Notes under the pieces: generated by a model
What the model saw: only the letters and a program-made list of their open reading frames with translations
What the model was told of the DNA's origin: nothing
Database searches by the model: none
Position numbers and translations under genes: made by a program
Shown: in pieces, positions 1-8,422 of the stretch
How the letters are laid out: the number at the start of each line of letters is the position of its first letter
Numbering within the stretch: the stretch's first letter is position 1
NCBI GenBank assembly: GCA_036489885.1
Contig: DASXEW010000003.1
Coordinates: forward strand, 1,922,001 to 1,986,000
Direction: 5' to 3'
Origin: Candidatus Baltobacteraceae bacterium
GTDB lineage: Bacteria; Vulcanimicrobiota; Vulcanimicrobiia; Vulcanimicrobiales; Vulcanimicrobiaceae
DNA: 64,000 nucleotides

Positions 1-801
1 GCGTTTCGTCTCGAAGTTAATGAAGATATCGTGATAACGCTTGACGGCATCGGTCGTTCGATGGGGGCAACGCTCGTCGATCTTTCCGAAGGCGGCTGCC
101 GCGTACGTACGCGATTGTGCATTCCGTACTCGCAGCTCCAGTTCAAATGGAAAGGACCGAAAAGCCAGATCAAGCTTTACGGCGAGATGGTCGGCATTCG
201 GATCACCGAGCAGAAGACGACGGAGTTCGGCGTGCGCTTCGAGATGCCGCAGAACGAGAAAGACATTCTCGTTCAAGAGCTCCACGAAATTCAGCGCCGC
301 ATGGCCTTCAAGACCGAACCGACGGAGGGCGGCGACAGCGGTATCGGGCGCGCTAAGCGCAAAGCATATCGCGCGCCGATCCGTTTTCCCATCTCGTATA
401 AAGTCAAGGGTGGAATGCACGAGCAAGTCGCGACCGCGGCCGATCTCTCGATCGGCGGCCTGATGCTGATTACGCCCGACGCGATTCCCGAAAATACGGA
501 AGTCGAGCTTGACTTCGTGATGCCGGTCGAAGCGGTTGATTTGGGCGGCGAGCAACGCGAAGTCGTCGAGAATACACCTTTCGGGCAACGCAAAGTAAAG
601 AAGCTTGTGCCCGTTCGCCCGTTCGAACCGATTCACTGTAAGGCAAAAGTGGTAAAACGCATCGGCGCGACGGCCGAAGGCACGTCGTACGGAACATCAT
701 TTTTCGAGATGCCGGCATTCACGACCGAGGAGGTCGCACGGTTCGTGCACGCTTTCCAATTAACGCAGCTGCGTAAGGCCGCCGCTGCCGCCGACGCCTA
801 G
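1..801 (+). CDS. Tandem-PilZ domain protein (5' end outside window)
   Basis: The reading frame is open from base 1. The GTG at 31 is not the true start, because residues read from base 1 (AFRLEVNEDI...) align with residues 8 onward of the next gene. Two PilZ-like units are visible. The first has the DLSEGG motif near visible residues 27-32; the second has an RKAYR motif near residue 117 followed by DLSIGG. PilZ domains usually bind cyclic di-GMP through RxxxR and D/NxSxxG motifs, so this is probably a second-messenger receptor. It sits 10 bases upstream of a full-length paralogue. An output domain is not recognisable; a role in motility or surface behaviour is inferred only from the nearby flagellar genes. 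Only a few N-terminal residues are missing. Confidence 0.8.
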   Translation, partial: AFRLEVNEDIVITLDGIGRSMGATLVDLSEGGCRVRTRLCIPYSQLQFKWKGPKSQIKLYGEMVGIRITEQKTTEFGVRFEMPQNEKDILVQELHEIQRRMAFKTEPTEGGDSGIGRAKRKAYRAPIRFPISYKVKGGMHEQVATAADLSIGGLMLITPDAIPENTEVELDFVMPVEAVDLGGEQREVVENTPFGQRKVKKLVPVRPFEPIHCKAKVVKRIGATAEGTSYGTSFFEMPAFTTEEVARFVHAFQLTQLRKAAAAADA

Positions 802-811
802 CTCAGCACCG

Positions 812-1660
812 ATGAGCGAACCTCGGCGCCAAGCCTTCCGGCTCGACGTCAACGCTGAGATTACCGTTCGTCTTGCGGATCTCGGCCGCGACCTCAAGCT
901 GACGCTCGTCGACATCTCCGACGGTGGCGGTCGTTTACGTTCGACCACCAAACTTCCGCCGCACACGCGCGTCGCGTTTGCATGGATGGGACCGTCGCGC
1001 CAACCGATTCCGTTGAGCGGACGCGTCGTAGCCGTTCGCATGAGCGATCCGAAGACGGCCGAGTACGGCATTCAGTTCGACATGTCCGAAGCCGCCAAAG
1101 ACAAGCTTGCTCATGAGTTGGCCGAAGTGCAGCGCCGCAAAGCGTACAAGCCGGCCGATATGCCGGCGCATCAGATTGACGACGGCGATGTCGGCGGACG
1201 CGCGAAGCGGCAGGGTTACCGCGCTGCGGTCACGTTCAACGTCGTTGCGAAAGTCCCCAACAAAGACGGTCGTATCATCCCAGTGCGCGCGGAAGCGCTC
1301 GATCTTTCGATTGGCGGCATGCTGATTGCGATGCCGGGCGAATACGAGGAGGGTATCGAGACCGAGATTTCGTTCACGATGCCGGTCGGCGCCGTCGACA
1401 TGGGCGGCGAAGAAAAAGAAGTGATGGAACAAACGCCGTTCGGCGAGCGGCGCGTGAAGAAGCTCGTACCGGTTCGGCCGTTCGATCCGATCTCGTGCAA
1501 GGCAAAGATCGTGAAAAAAACCGGCAGCGCGCGCAACGGCGTGCCGACCTGGGGAATCGGATTCGCCGATCTCTCGGCATTTCTCAAAGAAGAGATCGCG
1601 CGTTTCGTCCACGCGCACCAGCTCTCTCAATTGCGCAAGGCCGCCGCGACCCAAGGTTAG
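812..1660 (+). CDS. Tandem-PilZ domain protein (paralogue of upstream gene)
   Basis: This 282-residue protein has two complete PilZ signatures: RRQAFR at residues 5-10 with DISDGG at 34-39, and AKRQGYR near 131 with DLSIGG near 168. Both c-di-GMP-binding motifs are intact in both units, so two ligand sites per chain are possible. The middle and end (VMEQTPFGERRVKKLVPVRP) are nearly identical to the upstream gene, showing a recent tandem duplication. It is soluble, with no signal peptide or membrane segment. The downstream SDR start overlaps its stop codon (TAG/GTG share one base), so the genes are probably co-transcribed. The downstream effector is unknown. Confidence 0.85.
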   Translation: MSEPRRQAFRLDVNAEITVRLADLGRDLKLTLVDISDGGGRLRSTTKLPPHTRVAFAWMGPSRQPIPLSGRVVAVRMSDPKTAEYGIQFDMSEAAKDKLAHELAEVQRRKAYKPADMPAHQIDDGDVGGRAKRQGYRAAVTFNVVAKVPNKDGRIIPVRAEALDLSIGGMLIAMPGEYEEGIETEISFTMPVGAVDMGGEEKEVMEQTPFGERRVKKLVPVRPFDPISCKAKIVKKTGSARNGVPTWGIGFADLSAFLKEEIARFVHAHQLSQLRKAAATQG

Positions 1661-2523
1661 TGCGCGGGAAGACGCTGTTCATTACCGGTGCCAGCCGCGG
1701 CATCGGGCTTGCTATTGCGTTGCGCGCGGCGCGCGACGGCGCCAACATTGCGATCATCGCAAAGACGACCGAGCCCCATCCAAAGCTGCCCGGGACGATC
1801 TTTACGGCGGCCGATGAGATCGAGCATGCCGGCGGAAAAGCGCTCCCGCTCGTGTGCGATATTCGCTTCGAGGAACAGGTCGTAGCCGCCGTCGAGAAGA
1901 CCGTCGCACGTTTCGGTGGGATCGACGTCTGCGTCAACAACGCCAGCGCAATTGCGCTTACGCAAACCGTCGATACCGAGATGAAGCGCTACGACCTGAT
2001 GAACGCGGTCAATGCGCGTGGGACGTTCGTGTGCTCGAAAGCGACGATTCCTCATTTGGCGAGGGCGGAAAATCCGCACATCTTGAACCTCGCGCCGCCG
2101 CTCGACATGCAAGCGCGGTGGTTCAGCGGTCACGTCGCCTACGCGATGGCGAAATTCGGCATGTCGATGTGCACGCTCGGCATGGCGGAAGAGCTTCGCG
2201 TGCAAGGCATCGCGGTCAATTCGTTATGGCCGCTGACGACGATCGATACCGCGGCAGTTCGTAATTTGCTCGGCGGTGAAGTTGCCGCGAGGCTCGCGCG
2301 AAAGCCCGAGATCGTCGCCGACGCCGCGATCGAGATCCTGCAGCGCCCTTCGCGCGAGTGCACGGGCAACTTCTTCATCGACGAGGAGATCCTGCGCGCG
2401 GCGGGCCTCCGGGATTTCTCGATCTACGCGAACGATCCGGCCTCATCGCCGCAGGTCGATATCTTCATCTCGGACGCGATTCAGGCTCGAATTCCGACGA
2501 AGCTCACTCCGAATAGTCGATGA
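1660..2523 (+). CDS. Short-chain dehydrogenase/reductase, HSDL2-like
   Basis: The Rossmann NAD(P)-binding motif TGASRGIG lies at residues 9-16, NNAS near 97 and the catalytic YxxxK as YAMAK. The region around it (FSGHVAYAMAKFGMSMC) matches the pattern I know from HSDL2 (hydroxysteroid dehydrogenase-like 2), where the usual catalytic serine strand reads NxxPP, here NLAPP. The GTG at 1660 overlaps the preceding stop and starts 8 residues before the glycine motif; an upstream in-frame ATG at 1495 lies deep inside the PilZ gene and is not credible. The product is 287 residues, without the SCP2 domain of animal HSDL2. The substrate is unknown. Its 3' end overlaps the convergent xth gene by 20 bases. 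Confidence 0.85.
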   Translation: MRGKTLFITGASRGIGLAIALRAARDGANIAIIAKTTEPHPKLPGTIFTAADEIEHAGGKALPLVCDIRFEEQVVAAVEKTVARFGGIDVCVNNASAIALTQTVDTEMKRYDLMNAVNARGTFVCSKATIPHLARAENPHILNLAPPLDMQARWFSGHVAYAMAKFGMSMCTLGMAEELRVQGIAVNSLWPLTTIDTAAVRNLLGGEVAARLARKPEIVADAAIEILQRPSRECTGNFFIDEEILRAAGLRDFSIYANDPASSPQVDIFISDAIQARIPTKLTPNSR

Positions 2524-3268
2524 TCACAGGAGCATGATCCGAAAAACGTTCGTCTTTGTAGATGCGCGCAGACGTTACGCGTTCGCGTAGCTCGGGCGTG
2601 ACCAGCTGATAATCGATCCGCCACCCAAGATTCTTTTCGAAGGCGTTGCGCCATCCCGACCACCAGGTGAATTGCTTACGGTCTTGATTCACCACGCGAA
2701 AGGCGTCGATCCACCCAAGCTCGCCCGTGACGCGATCGAACCAAGCGCGTTCGGGCGGCAGAAAGCCCGTCGTCGCCGCGCAAGCTCGGACGCTGAAGAC
2801 GTCGATCTCGAGGTGGGCAATATTGTAATCGCCGCAGATGATGATCGACCGCCGTTCATCGCGCATGCGTTTCAAGTCGCCGAAGAAGCGGTCGAGAAAT
2901 TCGTACTTGATCTCTTGGCGCGCGGGTCCGCTCGTCCCGGACGGAACGTACAGCGAGCAGATCGTCAATTCGGGGTAGTCGAAGCGCAGGAAACGCGCTT
3001 CATGATCGAGCAGGTCCGGGCCCAAGCCGCGCGTCACGTTGTGCGGCGCAGTCCGTGCGTAGATCGCGACGCCGCTGTAGCCTTTCTTCACCGCGTCGAG
3101 ATACACGGCGGAGTATCCGGCCAACACGGCTTCGCCCGGCAGCTGGTGCTCCTGCGCCTTGGTTTCTTGAATGCAGACGAAGTCCGGCGTTTCGGACAGC
3201 ATCCATGCAAAGAAGCCTTTGCGGGTCGCGCTCCGTATGCCGTTCGCGTTGAAGGAGATGATGCGCAC
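2504..3268 (-). CDS. xth: Exodeoxyribonuclease III (AP endonuclease)
   Basis: Class II AP endonuclease/3'-5' exonuclease of the EEP fold, acting in base-excision repair. Visible motifs are the N-terminal RIISFNANGIRS, the metal-binding QETKAQ, SLYVPSG, CGDYNIAH and the C-terminal SDHAPVIIDY with the catalytic His. I chose the GTG at 3268, which gives the family-typical start (V/M)RIISFN; a GTG five codons earlier at 3283 is also open. Neither has a clear Shine-Dalgarno site. The gene is divergent from the LigD-type polymerase gene with only about 20 bases between starts, so the two repair genes share one control region. The size (254 residues) is normal. Confidence 0.92.
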   Translation of the reverse strand: MRIISFNANGIRSATRKGFFAWMLSETPDFVCIQETKAQEHQLPGEAVLAGYSAVYLDAVKKGYSGVAIYARTAPHNVTRGLGPDLLDHEARFLRFDYPELTICSLYVPSGTSGPARQEIKYEFLDRFFGDLKRMRDERRSIIICGDYNIAHLEIDVFSVRACAATTGFLPPERAWFDRVTGELGWIDAFRVVNQDRKQFTWWSGWRNAFEKNLGWRIDYQLVTPELRERVTSARIYKDERFSDHAPVIIDYSE

Positions 3269-3288
3269 CAACGCCGAGTCCACGCCCG

Positions 3289-4215
3289 TTGACTAAGATT
3301 CCTACCGGCGAGGACGATCTCACCTTCGCGGTCGGCAAGAAACGCGTCGCGCTGACGAATCTCGGCAAGATTTTTTGGCCGAAGGACGCTTACACCAAGC
3401 GCGATCTCTTGCAGTATTATCTCGATGTTGCCAGCGTGCTGCTACCGCATCTGAGCGAGCGGGCGATGGTGATGAAGCGTTATCCCAACGGAATCGACGG
3501 CGATTTCTTCTTCATGAAGCGTACGCCGCCCAAGCGTCCGGAATGGATCACCACATGCCGGATCACACATGGCTCCGGAAACGTGATCGACTTCCCGATC
3601 ATCGACGACGCGGCGGCGCTCTTGTGGGTGATCAATCTTGGTTGTATCGATCTCAATCCGTGGTACGCGCGCTGCGATGACTACGATCGTCCCGACTACC
3701 TGCACTTCGATCTCGATCCGGTCGAAGGAACGCCGTTTGCGACGGTGCGCGAGGTTGCGCTAGCCGTGCACGGCGCTCTCGACGGATTGAAAATGCCGAA
3801 CTATGCCAAGACAACAGGGTCCAAGGGAATACATATCTACGTCCCGATCGTGCGCGGGCCGACGCAGAAGGAAGTCTGGACGTTCGCGAAAGCGCTCGCG
3901 CAAGCGATCGAAAAATCGTATCCGAAGATCGCAACTGCAATCTATAACGTCTCCAAGCGCCCACGCGGAACCGTGCTTGTCGACTACAATCAGAATCGCT
4001 GGGGCAGTACGCTGGCTTCGATATACTCGGTGCGGCCGCGTCCGCACGCCACGGTATCGATGCCGGTCGATTGGGACGAGGTCGATGGGGGCGTCGAGAT
4101 CGGGGACTTCACGCTCGCGAACGCGCGTGAGCGCATCGCAAAGCGCGGCGACCTATGGGCGCCGCTGCGTCCGCTGGCGCGCGGACGATTCGAATTGCGA
4201 ACCTTGCTCGGTTAG
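3289..4215 (+). CDS. Stand-alone LigD-type NHEJ DNA polymerase/primase domain
   Basis: This 308-residue protein is the polymerase (archaeo-eukaryotic primase fold) domain found in LigD of bacterial non-homologous end joining. Visible features are the N-terminal LTNLGKIFWP, KRYPNGIDGDFFFMKR, the metal-binding HFDLDP, TTGSKGIHIYVP and VDYNQN. It ends soon after the core, so the ATP-dependent ligase and phosphoesterase modules are absent and no ku gene is in the window. The enzyme can be expected to add nucleotides, often ribonucleotides, at breaks. TTG at 3289 is the first usable start. It is divergent from xth, which supports a repair role. Its stop overlaps the end of the convergent ClpP-like gene by four bases. 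Confidence 0.88.
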   Translation: MTKIPTGEDDLTFAVGKKRVALTNLGKIFWPKDAYTKRDLLQYYLDVASVLLPHLSERAMVMKRYPNGIDGDFFFMKRTPPKRPEWITTCRITHGSGNVIDFPIIDDAAALLWVINLGCIDLNPWYARCDDYDRPDYLHFDLDPVEGTPFATVREVALAVHGALDGLKMPNYAKTTGSKGIHIYVPIVRGPTQKEVWTFAKALAQAIEKSYPKIATAIYNVSKRPRGTVLVDYNQNRWGSTLASIYSVRPRPHATVSMPVDWDEVDGGVEIGDFTLANARERIAKRGDLWAPLRPLARGRFELRTLLG

Positions 4216-4919
4216 CGAACGATCGAGATGACCGGCGCGGGTTTCGCAAGCCCGGGCGCGGTCAGAACAGCATCGACGAGGCCTTCGTGTAAGGCTTCGT
4301 CTGCATCCAGGTACCAGTCGGTTTTGTAAAGCTTCTTGCGATAGTATTCGACGGACTTGCCGGTCCGGTTTGCATAGATCTCATATAAGCGATCTTGCAA
4401 GCGTTCCTGGAATGCCCGTTCCTCGCCGTGATCGCTCACGCGGCCGCTGCTGCGGTACCAGACCTCATGAAGCAAGAAGAACGAAGAAGCTTCCATGGTG
4501 CGGTAGTTCGCGACTTGGGCGATGACGCTGGCCATGCTCATCGCGACGCCCTCGATGTGTACGTTTACTTGCCGGCCGAGCCGGCGAAGCGACGTGATCG
4601 TCGAGACGAGCGCCAGGCCCGCGAAAACATTCCCTCCCACGCTGGAGAGAAAAAGCGTTACCGGCTTATCGGGCGCCAGGTTGAGGTGCGTGCGCAGCAA
4701 CTGTTGCTGCAGCGGGACTACGTGCTGTTCTTCTATCTCACTGTGAAAAAACAGCATCCCCTCGTCGGACGGTTCGACGGGCTCGAACGCGCGGCGTGGT
4801 ACGACGTCGAGAAGATCGCCCAAGAGCGATTCGCGCATGGTCGCGTCATCAATCTGCACGCGCGAAAGCAGCTGATCGAAGTGTAAGCGGAGATCTGCCC
4901 GAGTAGAAGAGACGGACAC
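4212..4919 (-). CDS. ClpP-like serine protease with N-terminal extension
   Basis: ClpP/crotonase-fold peptidase. From the chosen start, the catalytic serine is at about 128 (GVAMSMASV), the histidine at about 151 (LLHEVW) and the aspartate at about 201 (KTDWYL), so the triad is complete. About 50 residues precede the ClpP core, longer than a normal propeptide. I chose GTG at 4919 because GGAGG lies 7 bases upstream of it; the ATG at 4940 has no Shine-Dalgarno sequence. At 235 residues it is longer than canonical ClpP, and no clpX lies beside it. It may be a second, divergent ClpP (ClpR-like partner with active site) or a stand-alone protease. Confidence 0.82.
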   Translation of the reverse strand: MSVSSTRADLRLHFDQLLSRVQIDDATMRESLLGDLLDVVPRRAFEPVEPSDEGMLFFHSEIEEQHVVPLQQQLLRTHLNLAPDKPVTLFLSSVGGNVFAGLALVSTITSLRRLGRQVNVHIEGVAMSMASVIAQVANYRTMEASSFFLLHEVWYRSSGRVSDHGEERAFQERLQDRLYEIYANRTGKSVEYYRKKLYKTDWYLDADEALHEGLVDAVLTAPGLAKPAPVISIVR

Positions 4920-4949
4920 GAAGAGGCCTCCAGCAGACATGCTATTGCG

Positions 4950-4968
4950 CCATGGGTATTACCCACGG
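4950..4968. promoter_or_regulatory. Near-perfect inverted repeat in clpP-like leader
   Basis: The sequence CCATGGGTA-T-TACCCACGG is a 9-base inverted repeat with one mismatch, about 30 bases upstream of the likely ClpP-like start. It could be an operator for a dimeric repressor or an RNA hairpin in the leader. No regulator can be named from the sequence. Confidence 0.35.
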
Positions 4969-5033
4969 CTGATTCAATAGATTACCTGCACTCGCGTTCG
5001 CGCGCAAGTGAGGGTGACGAAGGGCCTGCTCGG

Positions 5034-7151
5034 TTATCTAACGAGGAAGCCGACCAAAAGCAGCGCGACGATATTGAGAACTTTGATCATCGGGTTGATT
5101 GCCGGTCCGGCCGTATCTTTGTAAGGATCGCCGACCGTATCGCCCGTAACCGCAGCCTGGTGCGCGATCGAACCCTTGCCTTCGTAGTGGCCGTCCTCGA
5201 TGTATTTCTTGGCATTATCCCAGGCCCCGCCACCGCTCGTCATGGCTATCGCGAGGAACAGCCCGGTGACGATTGAGCCCATCAAGACGCCGCCGAGCAT
5301 TTGCGCGCCGGTTGGACCCGGAAGCACGCCGACCGCCGCGAGAATGACGATCAGGATCGGAATCCCAACCGGGATGAGCGCGGGAACGATCATTTCCTTG
5401 AGCGCGGCGCCGGTGACGATCGAAACGGTCGTCCCGTAGTCCGGACGCGACGTACCGGCCATGATGCCGGGGTTCTCGCGGAATTGGCGACGGACTTCTT
5501 CGACGACGGAACCGGCCGCGCGTCCGACCGCTTCCATTGCAAGCGATGCGAAGAGATACGTGCAGATGCCGCCGAGGAAAAGACCGGTGAGGACGTACGG
5601 ATCGCCGATGCTGAACGAGATCGGCGTCGTCGCGCAGATTGCGCTGGGCGTCGCTTTGCACTTATCGGAAAGCTCTTGCAAGAACGCGGCAAAGAGGACG
5701 ACTGCCGCGAGTCCGGCCGAACCGATCGCGTAACCCTTCGTAACGGCTTTCGTCGTGTTGCCGACTGCATCGAGGGGGTCCGTGACTTCGCGAACCGATT
5801 CCGGAAGCTCGGCCATCTCGGCGATGCCCCCGGCGTTGTCGGTGACGGGTCCGAACGAGTCGATGGCGACGATGATGCCGGCCATCGAAAGTTGCGCCAT
5901 GACCGCAATGGCAATTCCGTACGTTCCCGCCAGCGAGTACGAAACGAGAATGCCGAAGATGATGACGATTGCGGGAAGCGCGGTCGCTTGCATCGAGATG
6001 CCGAGCCCGGCGATGATGTTCGTCGCGTGTCCGGTCGTCGATGCTTTTGCAATACTCTTGACCGGCCCAAACTGCGTGCCGGTGTAGTATTCGGTGATGT
6101 ACGTGATCAGGCCGGTGACGAGCAAGCCGACGATCGAGCAGATGAAGACGGCCGTACCACTGGGCGTTGCGCCCGCAAATTCAGTGTTCGATACGAAATA
6201 GAACGCGATCGCGGAGAGCACGCCGGCAACGATCAGGCCCATGTATAGCGCGCCCATGATGCGCGTGCCTTTGCCCGCAGATTTAGGCAGGCGAACGAAG
6301 AGCGTGCCGATGATCGACGCGACGATCGAAACTGCGCCGAGAACGAGCGGGAACGTTACCGCGGACGGTAGCGTGCTTCCGAGGACGAGGTGTCCGAGCA
6401 GCATCGCTGCGGTCGTCGTGACGACGTAGGTTTCGAAAAGATCCGCTGCCATGCCGGCGCAGTCGCCGACGTTGTCGCCGACGTTGTCCGCGATTACGGC
6501 GGGATTGCGCGGATCATCTTCCGGGATTCCGGCTTCGACTTTGCCGACGAGGTCCGCGCCGACGTCGGCGGCCTTCGTATATATGCCGCCGCCGAGACGC
6601 GCAAAAACCGAGATCAACGAGCAGCCGAATGCGAGGCCGACGAGCGCGCCGAGCGAGTTCGTGACCGGATCGGGCGAGCCGGCGTTAACCTGAAGCATGA
6701 TCCAGTAGTAGCCGCTAACCGCGAGCAGGCCGAGCCCCACGACGAGCAGTCCGGTCACCGCGCCGGAGCGAAACGCGACCGCAAGTGCGGGGGAGAGTCC
6801 GCCGCGCGCCGCTTCAGCGGTGCGCACGTTGGCACGAACCGAAACGAGCATGCCGATGAATCCGGCCGCACCAGAGAGCGTTGCCCCGATCAAGAACCCG
6901 ACGGCGGGTTGCCAACCGAGCGGAGCCGGGAGGAGCGCAATGACGATCCCGAGCACGACTGCGACGATCGCGACTGTCGTGTATTGGCGGCGCAAGAAGG
7001 CCATCGCGCCTTCCTGGATCGCTCGTGCAATCTCGAGCATCCTCGGATTTCCCTCGGGTTGCCGAAGTACCCAAGCCGTCAAAACCAAGCCGTAAACGAT
7101 GGCGAGTAATCCGGCCGCAATTCCGAGCCCGATCGCGATTGTGGGACTCAC
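5034..7151 (-). CDS. hppA: Membrane-bound proton-translocating pyrophosphatase, K+-independent type
   Basis: V-type H+-PPase that couples pyrophosphate hydrolysis to proton pumping. It has about 16 membrane segments in 705 residues, the family size. The substrate site [11 protein letters not shown] followed by [12 protein letters not shown] is intact, as is the C-terminal DNAKKYIE. The diagnostic loop reads [10 protein letters not shown]: lysine in the GNTTxA position marks the K+-independent class, where K+-dependent enzymes have alanine. I chose GTG at 7151, preceded by the purine-rich GAGGGAGAAAG, over a TTG 13 codons earlier without such a site. It is separated from the ClpP-like gene by about 114 bases. 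It would conserve energy from biosynthetic pyrophosphate. Confidence 0.95.
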   Translation of the reverse strand: MSPTIAIGLGIAAGLLAIVYGLVLTAWVLRQPEGNPRMLEIARAIQEGAMAFLRRQYTTVAIVAVVLGIVIALLPAPLGWQPAVGFLIGATLSGAAGFIGMLVSVRANVRTAEAARGGLSPALAVAFRSGAVTGLLVVGLGLLAVSGYYWIMLQVNAGSPDPVTNSLGALVGLAFGCSLISVFARLGGGIYTKAADVGADLVGKVEAGIPEDDPRNPAVIADNVGDNVGDCAGMAADLFETYVVTTTAAMLLGHLVLGSTLPSAVTFPLVLGAVSIVASIIGTLFVRLPKSAGKGTRIMGALYMGLIVAGVLSAIAFYFVSNTEFAGATPSGTAVFICSIVGLLVTGLITYITEYYTGTQFGPVKSIAKASTTGHATNIIAGLGISMQATALPAIVIIFGILVSYSLAGTYGIAIAVMAQLSMAGIIVAIDSFGPVTDNAGGIAEMAELPESVREVTDPLDAVGNTTKAVTKGYAIGSAGLAAVVLFAAFLQELSDKCKATPSAICATTPISFSIGDPYVLTGLFLGGICTYLFASLAMEAVGRAAGSVVEEVRRQFRENPGIMAGTSRPDYGTTVSIVTGAALKEMIVPALIPVGIPILIVILAAVGVLPGPTGAQMLGGVLMGSIVTGLFLAIAMTSGGGAWDNAKKYIEDGHYEGKGSIAHQAAVTGDTVGDPYKDTAGPAINPMIKVLNIVALLLVGFLVR

Positions 7152-7344
7152 GCTTTTTCTTTCTCCCTCATCTGTGCTGCGGACGCACAAAAACCGCCCG
7201 CGGACGCGAGCGACCTGCCGGGCTTGTCCCCCCTAAACCACTACTCCTCTCCCGATAACCTTGGGTATTGATGCCCGCGCGAAAGTTGTTGCGGGCCCCC
7301 CTTGGGGAATCGAGAAAACTTCATAATGATGATGGGCCCGGCGA

Positions 7345-7402
7345 TTTGGGGGCCCCGTGCGAAGCATGGGGGGCGCGCAGCCTGGGGCGAAGCGCCTTTC
7401 AG
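7345..7402 (+). repeat. Copy A of a GC-rich dispersed intergenic repeat
   Basis: This copy runs from a G/C-run segment (GGGGGCCCCG) through GGGGGGCGCGCAG to the core CCTGGGGCGAAGCGCCTT at 7381-7398, ending at the ATG of the ABC permease. The same core recurs at 13094, 30883 (minus), 36380, and the 5' part at 37806 (minus). Upstream, 7200-7344 holds only short G/C-rich stretches such as GCGGGCCCCCCTTGGGG near 7292; no other gene is seen there. Confidence 0.55.
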
Positions 7403-8422
7403 ATGGCACGTTTCGTAGTCGCGAGGGCATTCCGCCTCGTTGTGGTTTTGGTCGCAATTACGATCTTCAGCTTCCTATTCCTCAACCTGATCCCCGGAGA
7501 TCCGGCGACGGTACGATTGGGAGAGCACGCCACGCCCGAGCAGGTCGCCGCGCTGCGCGCTTCGTTCGGTCTGGACAAACCCTGGTACACGCAGCTCGTC
7601 ATTTATCTCGAGCACGTGGCGCATGGCGATCTCGGCATCTCGATCGACGATCAAGAGTCGGTTGCCGGAAAGCTTGCGCAATATTTTCCGGCGACGCTCG
7701 AGCTCACGTTCGGCGCGATCTGCTTTGCCGTCGTTCTCGGCGTACCCGCGGGGATCGCAGCGGCCGTGTGGCACGGCAGCATACTCGATGCGCTTACGAT
7801 GGTCGCGGTGCTGCTGGGCGTTTCGATTCCGGTCTTCTGGCTCGGTTGGATTCTCGTCTACGTCTTCGCGGTATTGCCGACGGGCCTCGGTTTGAATCTC
7901 TTTCCGATCTCGGGACGCATCGACATACAATACATGATTCCGGCGCGCACGCATCTCATGGTGATCGACGCGTTGCTGAGCGGGAACGGCGCGGCTGTGC
8001 TCGACGCGCTTTGGCATTTGATTCTTCCGGCTATCACGCTCGGGACGATTCCACTCGCAATCGTTGCAAAGATTACGCGCAGCGGGATGCTCGAAGTGCT
8101 GCAAAGCGACTACGTGCGTACGGCGCGCGCAAAGGGATTATCGGCGTCGCGCGTCATCGTCAAGCACGCGCTGCGCAATGCCTTGATCCCGATCATCACC
8201 GTCATTGGTTTGCAAACGGGCTTGCTGCTCGGGGGCGCCGTGCTGACCGAATCAATTTTTGCGTGGCCCGGCGTTGGACGGCTGGCATTCGAAGCGATTT
8301 CAAACCGTGACATGCCGGTCATCAACGGATGCGTGCTGCTGTTTGCAACCGTCTTCGTCGTCGTGAACGCGCTCGTCGATCTGCTCTACGCGGTAGCCAA
8401 TCCGCGAATACGGTACGGGTGA
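7403..8422 (+). CDS. ABC transporter permease, dipeptide/oligopeptide (DppB/OppB) family
   Basis: Inner-membrane permease of a peptide/nickel-type ABC importer (339 residues). It begins MARFVVARAFRLVVV with a first membrane helix, has the family motif FxLDKP-like GLDKPWY, about six membrane segments, and the EAA loop near residues 235-255 (DYVRTARAKGLSASRV), where it would contact the ATPase. ATG at 7403 starts the homologous region; in-frame codons back to 7268 lie in repeat sequence. No partner permease, ATPase or binding protein is adjacent, which is unusual because these genes normally come as five-gene operons. Its stop overlaps the cheB start (GTGA), so it is translationally coupled to a chemotaxis gene. 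Confidence 0.88.
   Translation: MARFVVARAFRLVVVLVAITIFSFLFLNLIPGDPATVRLGEHATPEQVAALRASFGLDKPWYTQLVIYLEHVAHGDLGISIDDQESVAGKLAQYFPATLELTFGAICFAVVLGVPAGIAAAVWHGSILDALTMVAVLLGVSIPVFWLGWILVYVFAVLPTGLGLNLFPISGRIDIQYMIPARTHLMVIDALLSGNGAAVLDALWHLILPAITLGTIPLAIVAKITRSGMLEVLQSDYVRTARAKGLSASRVIVKHALRNALIPIITVIGLQTGLLLGGAVLTESIFAWPGVGRLAFEAISNRDMPVINGCVLLFATVFVVVNALVDLLYAVANPRIRYG

Noticed and set aside
1495-1659. N-terminal extension of the SDR (ATG at 1495)
   Set aside because: It lies within the PilZ gene in another frame; GTG at 1660 fits the family start.
2672-3292. 206-codon open frame opposite xth
   Set aside because: Shadow of xth, no recognisable motif.
5301-6248. Long open frames on the plus strand opposite hppA
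   Set aside because: They are shadow frames of the GC-rich membrane gene, with Arg/Asp-rich non-protein-like composition.
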